Part shown: positions 43,918-50,246 of the stretch, one piece after another | Layout: each line of letters opens with the position of its first letter | How positions within the stretch are numbered: the stretch's first letter is position 1 | Source of the DNA: Pedobacter alluvionis | GTDB lineage: Bacteria > Bacteroidota > Bacteroidia > Sphingobacteriales > Sphingobacteriaceae | Length of the DNA: 50,246 bases | NCBI RefSeq assembly: GCF_003664035.1 | Contig: NZ_RCCK01000017.1 | Location: forward strand, 1 to 50,246 | Direction of reading: 5' to 3' | The notes under the pieces: model-generated | What the model was told of the DNA's origin: nothing | The model's input: only the letters and a program-made list of their open reading frames with translations | The model's database searches: none | Position numbers and translations under genes: made by a program

Positions 43918-45587
43918 GCATCTAAAGTAATACCTTCTGTGTCAGCAGTAGCTGCAATGGTTTTCTTTGCACTGATCGCTATGGTGCCTTCGCCGCCACC
44001 TTCCTCACTGGGCTGTGCATTAACGGCAATGCTATTGCTGGCGTTCACAACAAAATCTTTAGTGTTTATAGTAAATGAATTGGGCGCAGTGAGCGTAATG
44101 GTTCCATCACCATGCATCACCAGTATGTTGCCACTTGGATCTTTCACGGTGGCACTGCCCTTACTGTCGTCCAATATTACAGAGCATCCGCTTCTGGTGG
44201 TCAGGCTCTTCGTTTTATTGGTTTCGCCACCACCAGCGCCAATTTTGCCGTGGTACATGCTGCCCATTACGAATGGCCGGTTAGGATCATTGTACCTAAA
44301 GCCGATTAGCACCTGGTCACCAGTTTCAGGTACAAATGCAAAGCCCCTGTTCTTGCTCACCTTGTCACTACTTCCCGCATCGGGAGTTAGTACCCTGATC
44401 CACTCTGTTTTATCTATTCCTGTTTGCCAGAGCATCTGCACTTTTACACGGCCCATGCCCTTAGGATCGTTATTATCAACCACCTTAGCAATCTGGCTTT
44501 CTGCTATTGGTGTCTTAATATTGTATACGGGTATAATATCGGCCCCAGCATCTATCCCGTAAAAATGGTTTTTATATTCGTTGTTCGACTGGATCTCGTG
44601 GGTTACCGAAAGCACCAGATAGCTTCCTTCATCCTGTTCTACAAAATCCAATTCTTCGCGCTGCGAATTGGTGATCTTAACAATACTGCCCAAGGCAACC
44701 GCAGGATTATCGCCTACGGCATTAATACCAATCAGGTCATTTGAAACGGCTGCCTTTTTTACTTTAATAATATCATCCAGTTCTTTTTGGGAAGTGATGC
44801 GGTTGCGCAACGGTGTATTGTTTTCTCCGCTAAAAGTTTCCTGCGACTGCTGGATGGCAAAAAGGCTATGTTCCGACAAGCTGCCGGTATCCGGTTTTGC
44901 CGTACCACTAAATATTTCGTCATTTTCCGAATTATAGGAGTAGTTGGAAAAATTAAGGTGGGCCACTCTAATGGAAAAGTCCATCTGTTCTATATCGCGG
45001 CCATAAACCAACTGGGTTTCTTCAATTTTGTCGGGCATCCCAAAGCACAGCTGCTCTCCGTTGTAATAAAACCATTCGCCATACAATGCCGAAATCCGGT
45101 TAATAAAATCAAAATTACTTTCTTTGTACTGGGTAAAATATCCAAGACTTGTATTACGGTTTACATTGATCTTTACGTCAACGCCTCCGGTCTTTAATAC
45201 CTTAGAGGTTATACTCTCTATATCCAGCTGGTTAAATGACCGCATAAGTGCGCCGCCATCCAGCTTAATAGTTGGGCTATAGCCGCTTAGCACATATCCT
45301 CCGCTCTGTCCATGCGTCTTTATCACGCTTATTTTGGTTACCAGGCCTTTGAACTTATTTGCCGATTGGCCCATTACAGAAAAAAGCTCGATAGTAATAT
45401 CCTTGCCTATCCAGTTTCTTGACTGGTAAACATCAAATGCTCCTGCAAGGCCAAGATCGAACAGACTTAAGTGCAGTTCGAAATCGTGGTGATTGTTAAA
45501 TGATTGGACCAGTTTAAGATAGGTAAAATGGCTTATTTTTTCACCATCTACAAATATTTCTGCCCTTACCTTATTTGCTGTAGACAT
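43749..45587 (-). CDS. vgrG: Type VI secretion tip protein VgrG
   Basis: A 612-residue spike protein. N-terminal gp27-like region with phage-tail hub features (FVDGEKISHF; DFINRISALYGEWFYYNGE near 155-175), an OB-fold gp5-like segment (AQIAKVVDNNDPKGMGRVKVQMLW with WIRVLTPDAG and FVPETGDQVLIGF, about 360-430), and a C-terminal beta-helix (SVESTTASASVNGSTEAIIN). It should sit on the Hcp tube and carry the PAAR-like toxin encoded five bases downstream. Core T6SS genes are not in the window, so this is a cargo locus. Long antisense ORFs in it are shadows. Confidence 0.93.
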   Translation of the reverse strand: MSTANKVRAEIFVDGEKISHFTYLKLVQSFNNHHDFELHLSLFDLGLAGAFDVYQSRNWIGKDITIELFSVMGQSANKFKGLVTKISVIKTHGQSGGYVLSGYSPTIKLDGGALMRSFNQLDIESITSKVLKTGGVDVKINVNRNTSLGYFTQYKESNFDFINRISALYGEWFYYNGEQLCFGMPDKIEETQLVYGRDIEQMDFSIRVAHLNFSNYSYNSENDEIFSGTAKPDTGSLSEHSLFAIQQSQETFSGENNTPLRNRITSQKELDDIIKVKKAAVSNDLIGINAVGDNPAVALGSIVKITNSQREELDFVEQDEGSYLVLSVTHEIQSNNEYKNHFYGIDAGADIIPVYNIKTPIAESQIAKVVDNNDPKGMGRVKVQMLWQTGIDKTEWIRVLTPDAGSSDKVSKNRGFAFVPETGDQVLIGFRYNDPNRPFVMGSMYHGKIGAGGGETNKTKSLTTRSGCSVILDDSKGSATVKDPSGNILVMHGDGTITLTAPNSFTINTKDFVVNASNSIAVNAQPSEEGGGEGTIAISAKKTIAATADTEGITLDATEMGVAIKGKTDVSVESTTASASVNGSTEAIINGAHVKMSGTATIRINSKDTDIT

Positions 45588-45787
45588 GTATTCCGCTTTA
45601 GATTTATATATGAGGTTAATTTATCATTTCTGTATAGGGCCGGTTTTGGTTTTAAACTAATGTTGCCCGGAAGTGTGGAAATTCCGAACTGTGCACATAG
45701 GTTATGTTTTACCAATCAAGCATTTTTCTTAGCGCTCTCGTTTTAAGTATGTGTCCTGTTTATTTTTAAATGGACAACTATTTTTGT

Positions 45788-46285
45788 CTAGCATTTTAAA
45801 ATGAAACCCAACTGGCCGGTATAACTTCCCTTAGCAAATGACCTGGGTAAAATCTGTCTTTTAAAATAGGACTCAATCACAGCGTGAAGCTCTGCAATAT
45901 CATTCCTGGTCAGTTGTTTGCACTCAATAAGTTCAGATTCCCTGTTCACTTTTATTACTTCACCTTTTTCATTTGTGGTGAGGGTATAGCTAAAAGAAAT
46001 TTTATCGCAGTCGCTACAATTAGTCGTAACGTTTTTGGTCTTTAAAAAAGGATTCAGGCACTCGTTAAGAAACTTTAACTTTACATCAGACCAATCCAGT
46101 TCCTGTTTTACTTTGTCCATATCTATCCTTGTTGTATCCAGCTGTGGGGGATTTGTTTTGTTTACCATATTTGAATCTTCAGATCTTTTTTTTACCTGGG
46201 TATTTTCTTTGTTTCCGTCCAAATTACAGGATGCTGTCATGATAAAGCAGCAGCACAGTATTCCTATATTTTTTGATATTTTCAT
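45788..46285 (-). CDS. Hypothetical lipoprotein of the T6SS cargo locus
   Basis: A 165-residue lipoprotein with signal peptide and lipobox TASC (Cys20), a charged linker rich in Asn/Lys, and a C-terminal domain with three cysteines (NCSDCDK, ELIEC) ending LGFILKC. No family recognised. Its ATG abuts the stop codon of the upstream gene (46286-47146), which indicates coupled translation. It may be the periplasmic immunity partner of that protein if the latter is an effector; this is inferred from position alone. Confidence 0.65.
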   Translation of the reverse strand: MKISKNIGILCCCFIMTASCNLDGNKENTQVKKRSEDSNMVNKTNPPQLDTTRIDMDKVKQELDWSDVKLKFLNECLNPFLKTKNVTTNCSDCDKISFSYTLTTNEKGEVIKVNRESELIECKQLTRNDIAELHAVIESYFKRQILPRSFAKGSYTGQLGFILKC

Positions 46286-47146
46286 TTAATCTGAGAAGTA
46301 TATATTGTTGCTATTGTTTTCCGGAGAAAATATTTTTTCGTAAGCCTGCATTGTTTTTACGATATCATCCATGCTTTTTCCGGCCAAAATCTGTTTTAGG
46401 ATAGGGATTGCATCAGATCTTACAGACTGTCTTGTACCAAAAACAACTAAATTATCTTTTGATTTAATTTTCCCCGTTCCGGTACGCACAAGGCCAAACT
46501 TTTGCATTTTGTCTTTTACGGACCATTTACCCCTGATCTCATCCACATAATCTATAGATGAGCAGGCATTAAAAAACCAGACCTGATATAGATCTTCCCT
46601 AAAAAGATTCTTTTTGGTAATACTTTCTAAATCGTTATCCTTTCTTGACTTCATCCCCTTAACATATTTTATTCTGAGTGATTTATCGTGCGGTGAATTT
46701 TGAAGTCTAAGCTGATTTTTTGCGTGGGCAACTGTATTTAATCCTATAATGAAATTTTCTTTGCTGTTTTTTTCATCATCAAAGTCGGGACCTATACCTA
46801 TTCGGCCGTGACCGCTATAAATCACTATTTCCTTTGTAGCCAAGAACGAGGCAAAAGTGCTTGATGGATTCTTCTTTTTTGAACTGGTTAGATAAGCATA
46901 GATATCTATATCGACCAACTGTTTTTTTGCGGTTAAAAAATATCGTTTACGCAAATAATACGTATCATAATAGACATCTGTTGATGATTTTGCTGTTTTG
47001 CGAAAGCCATTGCCCAACAATACAGTTATAATATCACCCAGCTCATTGGAGAAATTATTCTTTTCGCCGGCAAACTCGTAACCTATGCCGATTGCAATAT
47101 CCAGCCGCTTATCACGGAATAGTTTTGCATAATCAATCGTTCCCAT
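46286..47146 (-). CDS. Clan CD peptidase-like protein, T6SS-associated
   Basis: A 286-residue protein without signal peptide or membrane segments. YSGHGR (His113) follows a hydrophobic strand EIVIYSG, and FFNACSS (Cys195) follows VWFFNAC. This His-Gly and Ala-Cys-Ser pair with preceding strands is the pattern of clan CD cysteine peptidases (caspase/CHAT/gingipain type). I do not recognise a named family. Lying between TssD and VgrG genes and coupled to a lipoprotein gene, it could be a TssD-carried effector or an accessory. The protease reading rests on two motifs. Confidence 0.6.
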   Translation of the reverse strand: MGTIDYAKLFRDKRLDIAIGIGYEFAGEKNNFSNELGDIITVLLGNGFRKTAKSSTDVYYDTYYLRKRYFLTAKKQLVDIDIYAYLTSSKKKNPSSTFASFLATKEIVIYSGHGRIGIGPDFDDEKNSKENFIIGLNTVAHAKNQLRLQNSPHDKSLRIKYVKGMKSRKDNDLESITKKNLFREDLYQVWFFNACSSIDYVDEIRGKWSVKDKMQKFGLVRTGTGKIKSKDNLVVFGTRQSVRSDAIPILKQILAGKSMDDIVKTMQAYEKIFSPENNSNNIYFSD

Positions 47147-47204
47147 AGTTAGATGATTTATGAGGTAGAAAATGTAACTACAATTCTACCTCATAGATGA
47201 AAAT

Positions 47205-47600
47205 TTAAGCTTTCGGCCAATCGTTTGTATGCTCGGCATTACCCAGCTTTAGTTTTCGGGCAGATACCACAAAACTTAAGGTCATCGGGGTATTGTCATT
47301 TACCGCGATTCCCTCATTATACTGGATGATGTAACCATCTTCGAAAGACAATTCCTTCATCTTAGCGTCTTCTTCTCCTTTTTTGAAGATAATGGTACCG
47401 GCTTGTGGTTTGTACTGGTTATTGACCATTGACTCGATCACTGAAGTATCTTCAGTGGATTCGATTTCAATGTGGATAGTTCCACCATAAACACCTGAAG
47501 ACGGACGGCCTTTTGCGTCAACATCGCGGTTTAATGAAAAGCTACACTGTAGGACATCAAATTCTTTTGAGCCCAATGTTAATCTGGTTTTAAATGCCAT
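47205..47600 (-). CDS. tssD: TssD (Hcp-like tube protein), copy 1
   Basis: A 131-residue Bacteroidota Hcp homologue that forms the hexameric rings of the type VI inner tube. Typical start MAFKTRLTLGSKEFDVLQC and the conserved DVDAKGRPSSGVYGG, ending NAEHTNDWPKA. About 75 percent identical by eye to the gene at 47728-48123. It precedes the peptidase-like gene by 58 bases. Two paralogous tube proteins in tandem suggest that each may be matched to a different cargo. Confidence 0.92.
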   Translation of the reverse strand: MAFKTRLTLGSKEFDVLQCSFSLNRDVDAKGRPSSGVYGGTIHIEIESTEDTSVIESMVNNQYKPQAGTIIFKKGEEDAKMKELSFEDGYIIQYNEGIAVNDNTPMTLSFVVSARKLKLGNAEHTNDWPKA

Positions 47601-47727
47601 TGTAGTAAGTTTTTAATGTTTTTAAATGAATGAATTGCAGTAGGAGGTTGGTATGGATCGAAGAACATGGTGCTTAGTTTAGTGTTAAGCATTTTAGACC
47701 TTCAACCTTCCCACCCTCAACCTAAGA

Positions 47728-48123
47728 CTAGGCTTTTGGCCAGTCGTTAAGATGCTCGGCGTTTCCTAATTTAAGCTTGCGTGCTGAAATCTGGAACTTG
47801 AGTGTCATAGGGTGATCGCCCACAATGTTGATTCCTTCGGAATATTTAACAATGTAGCCGTCCTGAAATTCAACTTCTTTCATTTTGGCATCTTCCTCTG
47901 TTTTTTTGATCAGAAGGGTTCCTGTAATGGGTTTGTACTGGTTGTTTACCATCGCCTCGATAATAGAAGTGTCTTCGGTTGATTCGATCTCGATATCAAT
48001 GGTACCGCCGTAAACACCGGAAGAGGGTCTTCCTTTAGCATCTACATCGCGGTTTAACGCATAGGCACAATGAAGCACATCGTACTCCTTGCCCGAAAAA
48101 TTTAATCTAGCTTTGAAAGCCAT
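47728..48123 (-). CDS. tssD: TssD (Hcp-like tube protein), copy 2
   Basis: A 131-residue paralogue of the next gene, with the same DVDAKGRPSSGVYGG core and the C-terminal NAEHLNDWPKA. The open frame extends to 48192, but the conserved N-terminus MAFKARLNFSGKEYD starts at the ATG at 48123. It is the first gene of the minus-strand T6SS cargo operon. A nested hairpin lies 27 bases upstream of the ATG (48151-48203). Confidence 0.92.
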   Translation of the reverse strand: MAFKARLNFSGKEYDVLHCAYALNRDVDAKGRPSSGVYGGTIDIEIESTEDTSIIEAMVNNQYKPITGTLLIKKTEEDAKMKEVEFQDGYIVKYSEGINIVGDHPMTLKFQISARKLKLGNAEHLNDWPKA

Positions 48124-48150
48124 AAGTTTAAAATTTAAAAGGTTTGAAAA

Positions 48151-48203
48151 TGGATTGTCTATACAGCATCCGCTGTGGTAGGATGCCCACAAAAATCAAT
48201 CCA
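48151..48203 (-). promoter_or_regulatory. Nested hairpin in the tssD leader
   Basis: TGGATTG (48151-48157) pairs with CAATCCA (48197-48203); inside, GCATCC (48166-48171) pairs with GGATGC (48181-48186). The element stands 27 bases before the ATG of the first tssD gene and could influence mRNA stability or translation of this highly expressed protein. Confidence 0.45.
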
Positions 48204-48483
48204 CTATTTTATCTATATGCCTCATTACCAAATCAAAAGACAAAATGTGGAAATTCAAAAACTGCAATCCTGATTATTCAATGGCTGTTTTTGATTCTTT
48301 TTAAAAGAATTTATCAACATACAACAAAGTAGTTTTAAACAGTAAAATTATATGAACAGGTGTATAGTATGCTGACTGCTAATCAGTACAGCACTGTATC
48401 GCCTAAGTTAGTACTGCACTGGCTTTGTAAAGAGCACTATAGTGTACTGTTTACGCTGAATTATTAAAATTCCCTAAACTGTA
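48204..48483. other. Upstream region of the tssD operon
   Basis: AT-rich; it should hold the promoter of the minus-strand operon, but no exact TAnnTTTG was seen. Nothing else was recognised. Confidence 0.35.
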
Positions 48484-48557
48484 ATTTTTCTGGTCTTCTT
48501 CATACTCTGAAAGTTAAAAAGGATAAGAATTTTGTCTTAAAAAAGTTAGCAACTCCA
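48484..48557 (-). mobile_element. IS3-family left-end remnant, copy C
   Basis: On the minus strand the element starts TGGAGTTGCTAACTTTTTTA and reads MKKTRKI before homology fades. It is the same end as copies A and B. Its outer end (48557) interrupts a SUKH gene. Confidence 0.72.
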
Positions 48558-48725
48558 TGGTGTTGCTGCATTGTATGCTAACACAATATCTTTATAATCT
48601 GATGGAAACCTAATGCCAAAAGCATCTTCCACTTTTTTTATGGAATTGATATCTGTTAGATCTTTTTTATATAACCATTTCATATTATAAACTTCTACTG
48701 AATCATCAATAATAATCTCCACCAT
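48546..48725 (-). pseudogene. SMI1/KNR4 (SUKH) gene truncated by an IS3 end
   Basis: ATG at 48725 opens a typical SUKH N-terminus: MKWLYKKDLTDINSIKKVED, AFGIRFPSDYKDIVLAYN. At 48557 the frame enters the IS3 end, which supplies the last residues WSC and the stop codon. Only 59 residues remain of about 150, without the core of the fold. It shows that the immunity array once extended past the tssD genes. Confidence 0.75.
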
Positions 48726-48826
48726 TTATATTGCCTATTGGGAAAGTTAATCAGAGATTCGATTTTTATTGGTAGTATAATTATCTGATAAATCTTGGAA
48801 TTTCTACTTAAATTTCAAAAAAATAG

Positions 48827-49072
48827 TTCAAAGGTGACGCAGGTGCAATCGCTCTTACATCAAAAGCTCATGCAAAGTTTGTCACTGAACTTGATTATGC
48901 CTCTCACGTTATTGAAAAAGACCATCAATTTCTAAAGATAGATGGTGTGTTTTATCGGAAGAATGAAATCTGGCGAGATAAAATTCTCAAGTTTAAAAGT
49001 GGAGCACTTGTAGAAACAGAACTCATCACCAAAAACTTTGCCACAGACGCTTTTCTGCCCTGCCTTGTATAG
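48827..49072 (+). pseudogene. Unidentified gene fragment
   Basis: Reads 81 codons of good protein-like sequence without a start (GDAGAIALTSKAHAKFVTEL ... GVFYRKNEIWRDKI ... LITKNFATDAF) to a stop at 49070-49072. A stop codon stands directly upstream. It is the 3-prime end of a gene whose family I do not recognise. Confidence 0.45.
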
Positions 49073-49383
49073 GAATAGTGGCTTACTATGCCGCGCAACA
49101 TCCAGAACTATAGTAAAAGCTCAATGCTTTAAAAACAGCTTATTTTTAAGACATACAATGATAATACTCGAATTATTAGCGTTTTTCAAAATATGGTTGG
49201 GAGTTTGCTCGAACTTTTAAGGGGGATATTGAAGTTTATTGTTAATTAGTATGTCATTACCTCCAAAATTATACAGTCAGTAATTTGTGTTAGATATTCC
49301 CTATGCTGTGTTAATCTAGCCTAGTTTTTCATTCTAAATTTGTATTGTAAATAACTCATAAACAATTTAAAATTTAAAAAAAA
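49073..49383. promoter_or_regulatory. Leader of the SDR gene
   Basis: No gene was seen. TAAATTTG at 49336-49343 is a good -7 box 41 bases before the ATG at 49384, without a clear -33 TTTG. An A-rich tract precedes the start. Confidence 0.45.
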
Positions 49384-50202
49384 ATGAAAAAAGTAGCATT
49401 AATTACAGGAGCAAGTTCGGGAATGGGAAAATCAACAGCGAACCAACTACACAGCCAAGGTTATACTGTTTATGGCGCAGCAAGGCGAACCGAAGAAATG
49501 AATGATTTAAAAGCAAAAGGAATGGGGGTAGTATCGCTTGACTTAACCAGCGACACATCGATCATTGATGCTGTAAATACTATTCTCAACAAAGAAGGCA
49601 GAATAGATATTCTAATTAACAACGCAGGTTATGGGTCTTATGGTTCTGTTGAAGATGTACCGATTGACGAAGCAAGAAGACAGTTTGAAGTAAACCTTTT
49701 TGGAATGGCACGTTTAACTCAGTTGATATTGCCAACTATGCGTAACCAGCAATCTGGTAGAATCGTAAACATCTCATCCATGGGGGGTAGAATTTATACA
49801 CCATTTGGTGCATGGTATCACGCAACCAAACATGCCGTAGAAGGCTGGAGCGACTGTTTGCGTTTGGAATTAAAGGAATTTGGTATAGATGTAGTGGTGG
49901 TAGAGCCAGGAGGTATAAAAACTGGCTGGGGTGAAATTGCGGCAGAAAATTTAAAGAACACTTCAGGTAAAGGAGCTTATGCTAACTTTGCCAATAAAGT
50001 AGCTGAGAATACTAAGAAAATGTATACGGGTAATCAATTAACTGATGTTGATGCACTTGGGCAAACTATTGCAAAAGCTGCCACCGTCAAAAATCCAAAA
50101 ACAAGATACGTAAAAGGTTATATGGCAAAACCAGCAATAGCAATCAGAAAATGGTTCGGTGATAAAGTGTATGACAAAATAGTATTAAGCCAGGTTAAAT
50201 AA
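49384..50202 (+). CDS. Short-chain dehydrogenase/reductase (SDR)
   Basis: A 272-residue classical SDR. Cofactor motif TGASSGMG (residues 8-15), NNAGYG near 80, a catalytic serine in NISSMGG near 132, and YHATK near 148. The C-terminal third (KTGWGEIAAENL ... KYMAKPAIAIRKWFG) fits the common Bacteroidota oxidoreductase group often placed next to AraC regulators. It belongs to the same broad family as the SDR at 5158-6006 and the scrap at 7952, but the proteins are clearly different. Substrate unknown. Confidence 0.92.
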   Translation: MKKVALITGASSGMGKSTANQLHSQGYTVYGAARRTEEMNDLKAKGMGVVSLDLTSDTSIIDAVNTILNKEGRIDILINNAGYGSYGSVEDVPIDEARRQFEVNLFGMARLTQLILPTMRNQQSGRIVNISSMGGRIYTPFGAWYHATKHAVEGWSDCLRLELKEFGIDVVVVEPGGIKTGWGEIAAENLKNTSGKGAYANFANKVAENTKKMYTGNQLTDVDALGQTIAKAATVKNPKTRYVKGYMAKPAIAIRKWFGDKVYDKIVLSQVK

Positions 50203-50222
50203 GCTAAAAATAGAGCAGGAAA

Positions 50223-50246
50223 ATGAAACAAGACATTATCAACGTA
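50223..50246 (+). CDS. Start of a following gene, cut by the window end
   Basis: ATG at 50223 preceded by AGGAAA, 20 bases after the SDR gene; the eight visible codons read MKQDIINV. Too short to identify. Confidence 0.4.

Noticed and set aside
43774..44562. A 262-codon plus-strand ORF and several others opposite vgrG and the toxin gene.
   Set aside because: They lie antisense to clearly coding VgrG and DUF4280 sequence, have biased composition, and match no protein pattern.
47205..48123. The two tssD genes as a recombination-prone exact duplication.
   Set aside because: The DNA differs at many third positions, so they are diverged paralogues rather than a recent repeat.

Overview
The window looks like a chromosomal accessory region of a Bacteroidota bacterium, most likely of the Sphingobacteriaceae (Pedobacter/Mucilaginibacter type). 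The evidence is the low GC with lysine- and isoleucine-rich proteins, several -7 boxes of the Bacteroidota form TAnnTTTG, lipoproteins with Bacteroidota-style lipoboxes, TPR/HisKA_3 and LytS-type sensor kinases, and type VI secretion genes of the Bacteroidota subtype (TssD, VgrG, DUF4280 PAAR-like protein). No rRNA, tRNA or CRISPR array was seen.

Left part (1-24 kb): a mosaic of intact and decayed genes. It holds a truncated LytS-type kinase, two secreted serine hydrolases, a broken PAS kinase, an SDR / DJ-1-like / AraC cluster followed by an SDR scrap, a TPR sensor kinase facing three lipoproteins, small hypotheticals with an unusual folded leader at 15.75 kb, an IS1595-family transposase with an overlapping tiny basic ORF, a DUF2268-type metalloprotease, a trypsin-like lipoprotein, and the stump of an integrated element (truncated tyrosine recombinase, excisionase-like protein, 10-bp-phased TGTCG repeats).

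Middle part (25.2-38.2 kb): a defence-like island, all on the plus strand. Its core is a HEPN-type protein (25235-26512), a 1710-residue protein that appears to join a sacsin/HSP90-like ATPase, a DarT-like DNA ADP-ribosyltransferase and an HD hydrolase domain (26563-31695), and a DarG-like macrodomain protein two bases further on (31698-32165). I read this as a DarTG toxin-antitoxin pair in which the toxin has been built into a large ATPase sensor, and it is the best candidate for an undescribed system. A zinc-finger/pentapeptide-repeat protein, a hypothetical protein and a DUF4365 nuclease-like/helical-repeat protein follow.

Right part (38.2-48.6 kb): a minus-strand type VI secretion cargo locus. 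In the direction of transcription it has two TssD (Hcp) genes, a protein with a His/Cys pair like clan CD peptidases, a lipoprotein, VgrG, a PAAR-like/Hint/HNH-type toxin, its likely immunity protein, and an array of further immunity-like genes (a frameshifted one, a SUKH protein, a HEAT-repeat protein, a PH-like membrane protein). A second, degenerate copy of the VgrG/PAAR junction lies at 38.2 kb, exactly at the far end of the array, so the cargo between the copies appears to have been exchanged or duplicated by recombination.

Three decayed left ends of one IS3-family element, all in the same orientation, lie at 25.1, 39.8 and 48.5 kb. Two of them cut genes of the locus. An attC-like imperfect palindrome sits between two immunity genes. 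The window closes with an SDR gene and the first codons of a following gene.
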